Notes: generated from the sequence alone by a model not told the origin. A DNA stretch of 64,000 bases from G965214625 sp965214625 (GCA_965214625.1 OZ243962.1:2790001-2854000), one strand, 5' to 3'; positions 53,247 through 62,307 are shown, counted from the first letter of the stretch. Made by a program: numbers and translations.

Positions 53247-54485
53247 ATGTCGGATTTTTATGATGCATTGGAGTGTCGCGCTCCGCAAGACCGGGAAAGG
53301 GCGCTCACCGGGTCCCTGGCGCGGCAATTGCAGCACGCAAAAGTAAATACCGAGAGCTATCGGGAAATCCTGAGTGCACAGGATACGGATCAATTTGATG
53401 CGTTGAAACGGCTTGCAGACTATCCGGTTACACGCAAATCCGAGTTGATCGAAAAACAGAAGAGATGGCCGCCTTTCGGTAGACTGACCGCCTTTGGGGA
53501 AAGTCAGGTGACCCATATTTTTGCCTCACCGGGTCCCATTTATGAAGCCAGTACACGACATCCCGACTACTGGCGGTTTGCCAGAGCCCTGTATGCAACC
53601 GGGTTGAGGCAAGGCGAGGTCGTGCACAACAGTTTTTCCTATCATCTGACTCCGGCGGGTTCCATGGCGGAATCCGGTTGTCACGCACTGGGTTGTACCG
53701 TGGTTCCGGCCGGTGTTGGTCAAACCGAATTACAGGTGCAGACGATGCATGATCTGAAACCGACCGGTTATGTGGGGACCCCCTCTTTTTTGAAGATTCT
53801 TCTGGAAAAGGCGGATGAAATGGGAAAGGATGTGAGTCCGTTGAACAAGGCACTGGTCTCGGGCGAGGCGCTGCCACCGCCGCTGAGAGCCTTTTTCATG
53901 CAACGGGGGGTCCATGTGTTGCAGTGCTATGCGACGGCGGACCTCGGTCTGATCGCCTATGAATCGGCACCGGATAGCGGTCTTATCGTGGATGAAGGGG
54001 TCTACGTGGAAATCGTTCGTCCAGGGACCGGCGATCCAGTGCCCGACGGGGAGGTCGGCGAGGTAGTGGTCACGACGCTCAATCCGAGTTATCCGCTGAT
54101 CCGGTTTGCAACCGGTGATTTGTCCGCCATGATGGAAGGCCAAAGCCGCTGTGGCCGAACCAACCGACGGATCAAGGGCTGGATGGGTCGGGCCGATCAG
54201 ACGGCAAAAGTCAGGGGAATGTTCGTGCATCCGGAGCAGGTTGCGGCGATCATCGATCGTCATGCCGAAGTGGCCAAAGCCCGACTGGTCATCGATTGGG
54301 TGCAGCAACGTGACCAGATGATCCTTCACTGTGAGACCGATGAGCCTTCTGAGTCACTCGCCAAGGCCATCGGGGACAGTGTCCGGGCCTGTTGTAAAGT
54401 GCGCGGTGAAGTCGACCTGGTCGCGGTCGGTTCATTGGCCAACGACGGCATTGTGATCGAGGATATCCGACAGTATGACGTCTAG
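53247..54485 (+). CDS. Phenylacetate-CoA ligase family protein (PaaK-like)
   Basis: A 412-residue ANL-superfamily protein of the PaaK branch, shorter than PaaK (about 435). Where PaaK has the SSGTTGKP P-loop, this one reads ASPGPIYEAS, so the glycine/threonine-rich phosphate loop is altered. Later motifs are kept: YATADLGL (A5), FATGDLSA (A7) and GRADQTAKVRGMFVHPEQV (A8). It may activate an aromatic or short acid taken up by the importer, or may have changed function. It lies 138 bp after livF and 36 bp before the CoA transferase gene. Confidence 0.82.
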   Translation: MSDFYDALECRAPQDRERALTGSLARQLQHAKVNTESYREILSAQDTDQFDALKRLADYPVTRKSELIEKQKRWPPFGRLTAFGESQVTHIFASPGPIYEASTRHPDYWRFARALYATGLRQGEVVHNSFSYHLTPAGSMAESGCHALGCTVVPAGVGQTELQVQTMHDLKPTGYVGTPSFLKILLEKADEMGKDVSPLNKALVSGEALPPPLRAFFMQRGVHVLQCYATADLGLIAYESAPDSGLIVDEGVYVEIVRPGTGDPVPDGEVGEVVVTTLNPSYPLIRFATGDLSAMMEGQSRCGRTNRRIKGWMGRADQTAKVRGMFVHPEQVAAIIDRHAEVAKARLVIDWVQQRDQMILHCETDEPSESLAKAIGDSVRACCKVRGEVDLVAVGSLANDGIVIEDIRQYDV

Positions 54486-54521
54486 CGGCACGAAGGCGAT
54501 CATGAGCGATAGTCTGCGTCT

Positions 54522-55634
54522 TTGCAGATAACCAAGCGTCCGGTCTTGTTGCGAGCAAACGACACCCATTCAACGGCACTGCTTCACCGGGTCAGGGTGA
54601 TTGATCTGTCCCAGTATATCCCGGGCCCCTACGCCACCCGGTTGATGGCGGACCTGGGCGCGGATGTCATCAAGATCGAGCCACCCGGTGGCGACCCGAT
54701 GCGGCGGATACTGTCGGACAAGAACGAGCCCTCTCCACTTTATCTGCAGTTGAATCGCGGTAAACGCGTTCAGTTTGTTGATCTCAAATCCCGTTCCGGC
54801 AAGGCAGCATTCAGTCGCTTGATCGAGGGCTGTGATGTGCTGCTGGATGGCTTCAGACCGGGAACATTGGATGGCCTGGGATTTGGATTTGACCGATTGG
54901 AGTCGATCAATGCGGGTTTGATCTACTGCGGATTGTCCGGTTTCGGACAGACCGGGCCGGATGCCGATAAAGCGGGGCATGATGTGGGCTACTGCGCGGC
55001 TGCGGGCCTGTATGGTCATGCGGGCCCGGCCCGGCCGCCGGCCATTCCCTTTCCGCCGTTGGCCGACCATGTCGGCTCACTTCAGGCAGTCAACAGTATT
55101 CTGGCGGCACTGGTGTACAAGCGCCGAACCGGGCAGGGATGTCATCTGGATGTCAGCCTCTACGAGTCCATCTTGTCGTGGCAGTATTTTTCACAGACTC
55201 CCGGGGTCATTGATATGCTGTCCGGAGGAGCCGCGTACTATAATATTTATGCGACGGCCGATGGGCGATTTCTGGCACTCGGTGCGATCGAAGAAAAATT
55301 CTGGAGTGCGTTTTGTGGCGCGCTTGACCGGAAAGCCTGGGTTGATCGGTATCACGATGCCTTTCCTCAGGTCGACCTCAAGCAGGCCGTCAGCCGAGTG
55401 CTGAAGGCGGGATCACTGGACGAATGGCTGCGTGTTTTCGAGCACGTCGACTGTTGTCTGGAGCCGGTTTTACGGGGCAACGAGGTCTTTCGGTCGGATC
55501 AAACGCGCGCCAGGGGATTGTTCGATGGACAGGCTGCGTCTTATCCTGCAAGGATTAACTTTCAGGCTACGCCGGTCCATCACCGGGAAAGCGACCTCGA
55601 TGGGAGGCAATGTCGACAGTGGAGAATGCGATGA
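54522..55634 (+). CDS. CaiB/BaiF family CoA transferase (type III)
   Basis: A 370-residue type III CoA transferase or alpha-methylacyl-CoA racemase. VRVIDLSQYIPGPYATRLMA is the family opening, ADVIKIEPPGGDPMR the CoA-binding Rossmann segment, and the Asp in KAGHDVGYCAAAG corresponds to the catalytic Asp. The two functions cannot be separated by eye. The TTG start is uncertain; no Shine-Dalgarno is evident and a short ATG frame (54502-54531) overlaps it. Its 3' end overlaps the liuC ATG by 25 bases, so the two are coupled. Confidence 0.83.
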   Translation: MQITKRPVLLRANDTHSTALLHRVRVIDLSQYIPGPYATRLMADLGADVIKIEPPGGDPMRRILSDKNEPSPLYLQLNRGKRVQFVDLKSRSGKAAFSRLIEGCDVLLDGFRPGTLDGLGFGFDRLESINAGLIYCGLSGFGQTGPDADKAGHDVGYCAAAGLYGHAGPARPPAIPFPPLADHVGSLQAVNSILAALVYKRRTGQGCHLDVSLYESILSWQYFSQTPGVIDMLSGGAAYYNIYATADGRFLALGAIEEKFWSAFCGALDRKAWVDRYHDAFPQVDLKQAVSRVLKAGSLDEWLRVFEHVDCCLEPVLRGNEVFRSDQTRARGLFDGQAASYPARINFQATPVHHRESDLDGRQCRQWRMR

Positions 55635-56455
55635 TTCCATTGACTGAAATCAAACTGGCGATTGATACGGATTCGATTGCCTGGTTGACGTTGAATCGAC
55701 CGGGGAAACACAATGCGCTGACCCTTCGGATGATGCAGGAGTTGCAATCAGCAGCCACCCACATCAATCAAGACGACACCATTCGGGCTGTTGTGCTTGG
55801 TGCCGAGGGAGAGAGCTTTTGTGCCGGTGCCGATCTTGGCTGGATGCGGCAGAACCTGACACGGTCTCGGCAACAGCGGATTGCGGACAGCCAGACATTG
55901 GCGGGAATGTTGCATTCGCTCGATTCGCTCAACAAACTGCTCATTGGCCGGGTTCATGGTCAAGCTTATGGTGGCGGCGTCGGATTGATGTGTGTTTGTG
56001 ACATTGTGGTGGTGGACCAGGCTGCCCGTTTTGCACTGACCGAGACACGATTGGGTCTGGTTCCGGCGAATATTGGACCTTATGTCATTAGACGAACCGG
56101 CACTCGCCACGCACGGCGGATATTGCTCAATGGCCACCGTTTCAATGGGCGGGATGCGGTGAATTTTGGCTTGGCCGATGTCGCGGTTCCACCTACTGAT
56201 ATCGACCAGGGTGTGGCGCAGGAAATCAAAAGTGCGCTGGCTTGTGCGCCCGGAGCCATCGCAACGACCAAACAGTTTGTCCGGGAAGTGGATCATCGGA
56301 CCGAGTCGGAGGTCAGGGAAACGGCTGCCCGGTTACTGGCGGATATCTGGGAGAGCCGCGAGGCACAGGCCGGGATTGGTTGTTTTTTCGATAAAACCGT
56401 GCCACCCTGGAAAAAGACCCCGGTCCATCGGCACGCCGATGGTCAGCATGAATGA
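55610..56455 (+). CDS. liuC: Enoyl-CoA hydratase family protein, probable methylglutaconyl-CoA hydratase
   Basis: A 281-residue crotonase. FCAGADLGWMRQ with its second oxyanion NH is the pattern of 3-methylglutaconyl-CoA hydratases (LiuC/AUH-like). AYGGGVGLMCVCDIVV and TETRLGLVPANIGPYV follow, with a Glu at the position of the catalytic acid. It would hydrate methylglutaconyl-CoA to HMG-CoA, the step missing from the liu operon at 34.7-43 kb. GGGAGGC lies before the ATG. Assignment rests on motif and on the gap in the other operon; another short-chain hydratase is possible. Confidence 0.78.
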   Translation: MSTVENAMIPLTEIKLAIDTDSIAWLTLNRPGKHNALTLRMMQELQSAATHINQDDTIRAVVLGAEGESFCAGADLGWMRQNLTRSRQQRIADSQTLAGMLHSLDSLNKLLIGRVHGQAYGGGVGLMCVCDIVVVDQAARFALTETRLGLVPANIGPYVIRRTGTRHARRILLNGHRFNGRDAVNFGLADVAVPPTDIDQGVAQEIKSALACAPGAIATTKQFVREVDHRTESEVRETAARLLADIWESREAQAGIGCFFDKTVPPWKKTPVHRHADGQHE

Positions 56456-56642
56456 TCGGGCGTTGCGGTTGAATCATTCATCAGGAGAGACGATCGGGAA
56501 CGGCGGACGGTCTGCACCGTGCTCAATGGCGTGGGTTTGTGGTGTCGCGTGCGCGGCACCCGGCAAATCACCCACACCGGTACCTGCCAGGTTCACGCCG
56601 TTGATTCGGGTTATCCGGATTTCCCGGCCATTGGGGCGCGGT

Positions 56643-57617
56643 TCATCCTCCGTAGGCTGATCGATTCCCGGTCAGCAGCGACCGTGCCTGTTCGCTCATC
56701 GAAACCAGCAGTTCAGGGGCTGAACGGATGTCATGAATCAGTCCGGTGGCTTCGCCTATAAAGGTATTTGCGATGGCGGTATTTCCGTCATGCCAGGCTT
56801 GCCGCCAGCGATCGGCTTCTTTTTTTTGCTCTCTCATCAATGCATCCTGGGCTGAGTGCCACTGGTCAGTAAACGCATTTTTGAGCACTCTGGCAGTATA
56901 GCGCCTTGGCCAATCCAGTCCCCTGGCGATATCCATGACACGGGATCGAATCGTCTGGTCTCCGGTCGACGCTATCGCCGCTTTGAGCATGTTTGGATGA
57001 ACCAGGGCCTCTCGTGTTGCCCAGAAACGCGAACCGATGAGCACACCGTCAGCACCCAGCATCAGCGCCGCCGCGATGCCTCGACCGTCGGCAATGCCAC
57101 CGGCGGCACAAAGCAGCGTGTCCGGGGCCTGTTTGGCAATGACGTCAGCGATCTCCGGGACGAGCGCCATGGTCCCCCTGCCTTCGCCATGACCACCCGC
57201 TTCAGCACCTTGAGCCACAATCACATCAGCACCGAGGTTGATCGCATGTTCGGCATCCTGACGGGTCTGTATCTGACAGATCAATGGCGTGCCGCTCTCC
57301 TGAATGGAACGAACAAAGGGAGCCGGATTACCGAAGGACAAAAAGATCGCGGAGGGTTTTTGGTGAAGCACCCACTCGAGCAGTTCGGGTTGCCGGGTAA
57401 GCGACCAGGTGATCAGACCGCACCCGACCGGTTGATCATCGATCAGCTCGAATTGCTCACCAAGCCATTGCGGGTCCCCGTAACCACCCCCGATCAGTCC
57501 CAATCCACCGGCACGGGAAATCGAAGCCGCAAGTACGCCCCCGGCTGCCAAGGCCATGGGCGCTTGAATGATCGGATAAGTCAGGTTGAATTGTTCAGTC
57601 AGTCGTGTTTTTAGCAT
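56643..57617 (-). CDS. Nitronate monooxygenase family flavoprotein
   Basis: A 324-residue FMN TIM-barrel enzyme of the 2-nitropropane dioxygenase/NMO family. PIIQAPMA begins the FMN site, AQGAEAGGHGEG carries the catalytic His of class I NMOs, AAGGIADGRGIAAALMLGADGVLIGSRF is here in two overlapping pieces forming the phosphate site. Members oxidise alkyl nitronates or act as enoyl-ACP-reductase-like proteins (FabK). It is convergent with liuC and stands alone; no functional link to neighbours is visible. Confidence 0.88.
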   Translation of the reverse strand: MLKTRLTEQFNLTYPIIQAPMALAAGGVLAASISRAGGLGLIGGGYGDPQWLGEQFELIDDQPVGCGLITWSLTRQPELLEWVLHQKPSAIFLSFGNPAPFVRSIQESGTPLICQIQTRQDAEHAINLGADVIVAQGAEAGGHGEGRGTMALVPEIADVIAKQAPDTLLCAAGGIADGRGIAAALMLGADGVLIGSRFWATREALVHPNMLKAAIASTGDQTIRSRVMDIARGLDWPRRYTARVLKNAFTDQWHSAQDALMREQKKEADRWRQAWHDGNTAIANTFIGEATGLIHDIRSAPELLVSMSEQARSLLTGNRSAYGG

Positions 57618-57999
57618 TTCGTTATTGTTATCGGATTGTTGTTGGAACCTGATAATGCACGGGACTCCGTCTGTGGGACGGATTCGGTCATGAAAATCAG
57701 TGGCAATGGATGATCACTATACTACCGCCAGTCATGAACCAACAACCATCCATGCGGTGCCTGTTGCGAACGGGTTCTGCCCGGAGCGTTTCGACAAGCA
57801 CTGATTGGAGGTCTCAGCAGAGGGATATGAACACAATGGCGCAATCAATCAGGCAGTGTCTGAAGTGGATCCATTCAAATGACGGAATGTCTTTGCTGCG
57901 GAGTTCAAGCCGGCAAGGGAGCGTCCGATGCCAGCGCCTTGAAATAATCTGCGTCGGAAGGCTACACTAGGTACTCATCGACCCTCAAGAGGAGACAAC
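57618..57999. other. Intergenic region before the Uma2 gene, no gene recognised
   Basis: The 382 bp lie between two starts in opposite directions and hold their promoters. A small hairpin TCCGTC/GACGGA is at about 57666. No clear promoter boxes were identified. Confidence 0.4.
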
Positions 58000-58593
58000 A
58001 TGGGCACGAAGGCGGCCACCAGTGCCACGCCATTACCCGAACCGGCGACCTATCAGGACGTACTCGATGCGCCACCGCACAAGGTGGCCCAGATCATCGA
58101 CGGGACCCTGCACATGAACCCGCGGCCGGCCTCCAGGCATGTTTGGGCATCGACAGGGCTTGGGGAATCCATTGGCCCTCCTTTCAACCGCGGCCGTGGC
58201 GGGCCAGGTGGTTGGTGGATCATTGACGAACCGGAGCTGCACCTGGGCGAGGATATCCTGGTGCCCGACCTGGCGAGCTGGCACCGGGAACGAATGCCGG
58301 ACTATCCGGACGTGGCGTATTTCACCCTGGCACCGGATTGGGTGTGCGAGGTCCTCTCGCCCTTGACGAGGGCAATGGACCAGGGAAAGAAACGAGACAT
58401 CTATGCTCGTGAAGAGGTTGCATACCTTTGGTTTGTCGACCCCGAAGCGCGCACGCTGGAGGCCTTTGCGCTGAGGGAGGGTCAATGGGTTTTGCTTAAG
58501 ACCCTGACAGAGAACGACCCGGTCTCGTTACCGCCCTTCGATGCGATCAGTTTCAGCCTGGGCGACCTGTGGCCGGATACGAATGCCGGATGA
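58000..58593 (+). CDS. Uma2 family endonuclease (DUF820)
   Basis: A 197-residue restriction-endonuclease-fold protein. The PD-(D/E)xK core is visible: the Glu of DEPELHLGEDILVPDL with VPDLASW (Asp), then the VCEVLSP segment. Family members are common in cyanobacteria and other genomes with many copies and no settled role; a link to mobile DNA has been proposed but is not shown here. AAGAGGAG precedes the ATG. This gene and the following VWA/ECF pair read more GC-rich than the rest of the window, hinting at acquisition. Confidence 0.85.
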   Translation: MGTKAATSATPLPEPATYQDVLDAPPHKVAQIIDGTLHMNPRPASRHVWASTGLGESIGPPFNRGRGGPGGWWIIDEPELHLGEDILVPDLASWHRERMPDYPDVAYFTLAPDWVCEVLSPLTRAMDQGKKRDIYAREEVAYLWFVDPEARTLEAFALREGQWVLLKTLTENDPVSLPPFDAISFSLGDLWPDTNAG

Positions 58594-58624
58594 CGGTTTG
58601 CTTGAATGATACAAGAGGACGGGG

Positions 58625-60685
58625 TTACGGCTCTGTGATGGTGGCCGACTCGGCCAGATGCACCAGTCGAATGAACTCATTCCGATAACCCAAAGGATCC
58701 TCTCCACGGGCGCCGAGTGCCAATGCAACGACATCGTCGTAGCTGTATTCGCCGGTGTACTGACCGCCGTGCAGGAGTTCGCCAAAGGCGGCCACTGCAG
58801 CGGCAAAGCGCATGTCATGCGGCGCGGCGTCCACTGTCTTGAAGACATCAGCGGCGGTCACCGCTTGCGTGATCAAGGTGCTCGACTGGGCGTTCGGTAG
58901 TTTATAGCGGATTTTCAGGAAAGCGAATTCATCATTGAAATCGGCCTTTGTTGTCGCTTTCGTGTCCTGATAGCGAAGAGGGGGAATGCGACTGCCGTCC
59001 GTGTCCTCCAATATTATCTCGTAAAGGGCGGTTACCGTATGCCCTGCGCCGATTTCCCCCGCATCGACCTTATCGTTGCGAAAGTGCTCGGCTGCAAGCC
59101 TACGGGTCTCATAGCCGATCAGTCGGTACTCCCGGACAGTGGCGGGATTGAATTCCACCTGTATCTTGACATCTTTCGCGATGGTCACAAGCGTCGAGGT
59201 TACCTGCTCAAGCAAGACCTTGCGGGCTTCGGAAAGAGAGTCGATGTAAGCGGCGTTGCCGTTACCGCTCTGGGCAAGGTGTTGCATCAGCTCGTCGTTG
59301 TAGTTGCCCATTCCGAAACCGAGTACCGAGAGGGATACGCCGCTGGACCGCTTGTGTGAGATGAAGTCCTCCAGTGCCTCAGGGTCGGTGATGCCGACGT
59401 TGAAATCACCGTCCGTGGCAAGGATCACCCGGTTGATGCCATCGCCGATCAGGTGTCGTTCGGCCAGATCATAGGCCTGGCGTATTCCCTCGGCGCCAGC
59501 GGTTGAGCCGCCGGCACCGAGATGATCGAGAGCCGCCAGAATCGTACGTCGTTCCGAGACCGGAGTGGGCTCGAGTAGCACGCCGGCCGAGCCTGCATAG
59601 CTCACGATAGCGACCCGGTCATCCGGTGACAGTGCGGTCAGTAGCAGTTTGAGCGAGCGAATCAACAGCGGCAGCTTGTTCGGTTCGTTCATGGAGCCCG
59701 AAGTGTCGATGAGAAAGACCAGATTCGCCCGGGGTGCGGTACTTTGATCAAGCTCGTACCCCTTGATCCCGATGCGCATCAGTCGGGCCCGGTCATTCCA
59801 GGGAGCCGGCATCAGTGAGACATGTGCGGCGAATGGCGGGTCACGTGTCTCGGGCGGGGGGTAGTCGTAGGTGAAGTAGTTGATGAGTTCTTCGATGCGG
59901 ATGGCTTCCCCGTTCGGCGGCAGATATCCCTGATTCAGTGAAGCACGCAAAAAAGCGTACGAGGTGGTGTCTACGTCGATCGAGAAGGTCGATAGCGGTT
60001 CCCTGGTGACGAGCTTCACCGCATTAGGATCAAAAGCCGTGAAACGGTCCCGACCCTGATAATCAATGCCATCATGGTGTTCAAACGACTCAGCGGTCAG
60101 CGATTGGGTCCGCTGCAACCGCAACGAATCGGGCACGTTTGACTGCACGGTGCTGCGACGGAGCAAATCGACTTGCCCGGTGGTGGATGGCATCGACATG
60201 AGACCGCCAGTGGAGGAACCCGTCAGTGACAGATTGGACGGGTAGGGCAGATGCGGTGCCAGCATCTGATAGGTGATGACGCCAACCACGATGGCGGCAG
60301 CACTCCCTGCAAACATGCGGGAGGGGCGCGATAAATGACGGGCCAGGATCATGGTAAGTCTCCGTATCTGAAATATGAATAGCGTGTGGCTCGGTACCGC
60401 TTGATTGCGGTGTTTCTCGTTGCCGATTCTCTGGTAGTGGCGGTTGAATGCCGCGGTGGCATCGCAAATGGTTTGCTTGCGTACTTCGTCGGGTGCCTGT
60501 GGCACGGTCGCATGAAGTGCCAAGCGCAGTCTCTCGAGTTCATCATTTGCCACACGGCTTCCTTGATGGTGGCGGTTGAATGCCGCGGTGGCATCGCAAA
60601 TGGTTTGCCTGCGTACTTCGTCGGGTGCCTGTGGCACGGTCGCATGAAGTGCCAAGCGCAGTTTCTCGAGCACATCACGCATCAT
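58625..60685 (-). CDS. VWA domain protein with DUF3520, anti-sigma-like N-terminus duplicated
   Basis: A 686-residue membrane-anchored protein. The N-terminal cytosolic part consists of two nearly identical 44-residue segments (LRLALHATVPQAPDEVR, TICDATAAFNRH), then a basic stretch and one membrane helix (residues near AGSAAAIVVGVITYQML). The long extracytoplasmic part has a Pro/Ser-rich linker, VWA domain with MIDAS DTSGSMNEP and later TDGDFNVG, and a C-terminal DUF3520 region. Such proteins pair with an ECF sigma factor, and the N-terminal part probably binds it (inference). The start overlaps the sigma stop by 11 bases. Two adjoining ATGs are possible; the first is used. Confidence 0.88.
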   Translation of the reverse strand: MMRDVLEKLRLALHATVPQAPDEVRRQTICDATAAFNRHHQGSRVANDELERLRLALHATVPQAPDEVRKQTICDATAAFNRHYQRIGNEKHRNQAVPSHTLFIFQIRRLTMILARHLSRPSRMFAGSAAAIVVGVITYQMLAPHLPYPSNLSLTGSSTGGLMSMPSTTGQVDLLRRSTVQSNVPDSLRLQRTQSLTAESFEHHDGIDYQGRDRFTAFDPNAVKLVTREPLSTFSIDVDTTSYAFLRASLNQGYLPPNGEAIRIEELINYFTYDYPPPETRDPPFAAHVSLMPAPWNDRARLMRIGIKGYELDQSTAPRANLVFLIDTSGSMNEPNKLPLLIRSLKLLLTALSPDDRVAIVSYAGSAGVLLEPTPVSERRTILAALDHLGAGGSTAGAEGIRQAYDLAERHLIGDGINRVILATDGDFNVGITDPEALEDFISHKRSSGVSLSVLGFGMGNYNDELMQHLAQSGNGNAAYIDSLSEARKVLLEQVTSTLVTIAKDVKIQVEFNPATVREYRLIGYETRRLAAEHFRNDKVDAGEIGAGHTVTALYEIILEDTDGSRIPPLRYQDTKATTKADFNDEFAFLKIRYKLPNAQSSTLITQAVTAADVFKTVDAAPHDMRFAAAVAAFGELLHGGQYTGEYSYDDVVALALGARGEDPLGYRNEFIRLVHLAESATITEP
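60437..60670. repeat. In-gene tandem duplication, 132-bp period
   Basis: Copies at 60437-60538 and 60569-60670 are identical at 100 of 102 positions and lie exactly 132 bp (44 codons) apart, in frame in the VWA gene. The near identity, at both silent and replacement sites, points to a recent duplication or gene conversion. Confidence 0.9.
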
Positions 60686-61223
60686 GTGCATTCTCATCGT
60701 TGGCCAAAGCACGTAACTGACGGCGTACTTCGTGCATCCGCCATGACACGGTCTTTTCCGTGATGTCGAGCGCCTCCCCTGCCTCGGCATGGGTCAATCC
60801 CATGTCGATTACCAGGGCAACGGTAAGGCGCAGCCCATTCGATAACCGATGCATGGCTTGGGACAGCCAGGCTGACTCGTACATATCGGCACCGCGAACG
60901 GCGTGAACCAGCGAATCAACCTCAACATCGCTGCCCTCGCGGTGTTGGCGGGTGCGTCTGCGGCGCAGTGCATCACGGGCGGCATTGACGACGATCCGGT
61001 AGAGCCACCCGTCAAAGGTGCCTGTCCGGTGATAGGACGGGAGTTTGGCGGGCAACGACATACAGACCTCCTGTGTCAGGTCTGCCGCCTCATCGGCATT
61101 ACCGAGGACGCGGGCACAAAGACGGTAAATTCCGTCGTAGTGGCGCTCGAGCAACTCGGTAAAAGCATCCCGGTCCCCCGCTGCGGCCTGGCAGGCCAGT
61201 GAACTGTCAGTGTGGTCACCCAT
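60675..61223 (-). CDS. RNA polymerase sigma factor, ECF subfamily
   Basis: A 182-residue ECF sigma factor. Region 2 carries AFTELLERHYDGIYRLCARVLGNADEAADLTQEVC (seen in two parts, with the DAED/DLTQEV core-binding motif) and RTGTFDGWLYRIVVNAARDALRRRR (-10 recognition). Region 4 near the C-terminus (DMGLTHAEAGEALDITEKTVSWRMHEVRRQL) is the helix-turn-helix for the -35. Its end overlaps the VWA gene, so sigma factor and putative regulator are coupled. Target promoters were not found by eye. Confidence 0.92.
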   Translation of the reverse strand: MGDHTDSSLACQAAAGDRDAFTELLERHYDGIYRLCARVLGNADEAADLTQEVCMSLPAKLPSYHRTGTFDGWLYRIVVNAARDALRRRRTRQHREGSDVEVDSLVHAVRGADMYESAWLSQAMHRLSNGLRLTVALVIDMGLTHAEAGEALDITEKTVSWRMHEVRRQLRALANDENAHDA

Positions 61224-61863
61224 GCGAAATGATCATATGTTTTCCATGACTGTTTACCTAGTATGACGTATGACCTGCCGAAATCCTTGGATCATTGGGT
61301 TGATTGGGACGACAATGAGCCGATTTGTCATCATGGAATCATTCGAAAATGAAACAAGGGCCGTCCGCGATACGTCAGCAAATCGGCAGTTTGAGATGGG
61401 CTCGTTGTTGCGTACCTCCCGTATGGATTGAAGCCACGGTCTCTTTCGCTGACACATAAAATGGATTGATTGAATCCGTCGTGTCTATGACACTGACGGG
61501 AACCCCTTCAGTGATTACCGGTTTATTCGAGATGCATCCGCCTGCCTTTTGGCCGTTGATTGCGATCAGTCGGATTGCTAACCGGGTCAGCGCCGCATTT
61601 CCTTCCAAAAGAGAACAAACGGGCGAGTTCTTGATCACATACGCCGCCGCAAGTCTGTTTGGAACCGGGACCTCGGAGGCAACATGTCCGGTTGAACGAG
61701 GGATGTCTTGTCTAGAACCTGCAAGATATCAACACGATTGAAAGAAGATATTTGCAATCCTCTGGGGGTCAGCGAAGTGTGTCAGGACATGCGCTTGTTT
61801 GTACTTGGACCCCAAACAGAGCGTCTGCCCTGTGAGGATGTTCGTTTAACGCAACGTGGCACA
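61224..61863. other. Intergenic region between the ECF and liuR genes
   Basis: The 640 bp have no recognised gene. The longest frames (61466-61741 plus, 61375-61638 minus) overlap each other and resemble nothing known. The ECF promoter must lie at the left end. Confidence 0.4.
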
Positions 61864-62247
61864 TCAATCCAGAGTTTTAAGTTTTCTTTTGACGCGTGTG
61901 ACGACACTTTTCATTTCTTCCAGTGTGCTTGCGATATCCTGTTGTCTTTGAAGCAGTGCCTGTCGATGGGATTCAATGGTGTGAAGCACAAACACGAGCT
62001 GTGCCCGCTCATTCGGTTCGGTGTCATACAACTCCAGGGTCCGTTTGATTTCCGCAAGAGAAAAACCGATCCGTTTCCCCCTGAGAATCAGCTTGAGACG
62101 GACCAGGTCGCGATCTTTATAGATTCTTTTGATCCCCTGTCTTTGGGGCGCGAGGAGTCCCTGGTCTTCATAAAAACGAATTGTTCTTGGCGTAATGTCG
62201 AAGTGTTTTGCCAGATCTGAGATTGTATAGGTTCCACTTGTTTTCAT
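61864..62247 (-). CDS. liuR: MerR family transcriptional regulator LiuR
   Basis: A 127-residue MerR protein: N-terminal winged helix TISDLAKHFDITPRTIRFYEDQGLL, then a coiled coil (LIDxx-type pattern LYDTEPNERAQ to the end) without metal-binding Cys residues, typical of organic-ligand MerR proteins such as LiuR and AarR. LiuR represses the leucine/isovaleryl-CoA operon until an acyl-CoA intermediate binds. The start at MKTSGT is used rather than a GTG or similar codon ten residues earlier. The palindromic operator core at 62282 lies upstream of it, and the same sequence lies upstream of ivd 19 kb away. Confidence 0.88.
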   Translation of the reverse strand: MKTSGTYTISDLAKHFDITPRTIRFYEDQGLLAPQRQGIKRIYKDRDLVRLKLILRGKRIGFSLAEIKRTLELYDTEPNERAQLVFVLHTIESHRQALLQRQQDIASTLEEMKSVVTRVKRKLKTLD

Positions 62248-62278
62248 GAAGCTAACTGGCTGAAAAGGGGGCTCCAAG

Positions 62279-62307
62279 TTGACGTTTACGTAAACGTGAT
62301 GTAAGTT
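62279..62307 (+). promoter_or_regulatory. icmF promoter with LiuR-type operator
   Basis: TTGACG (62279-62284), 17-base spacer, TAAGTT (62302-62307). Bases 62282-62297 are the palindrome ACGTTTACGTAAACGT. The whole unit matches the ivd promoter at all but two of 29 positions. Confidence 0.7.
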
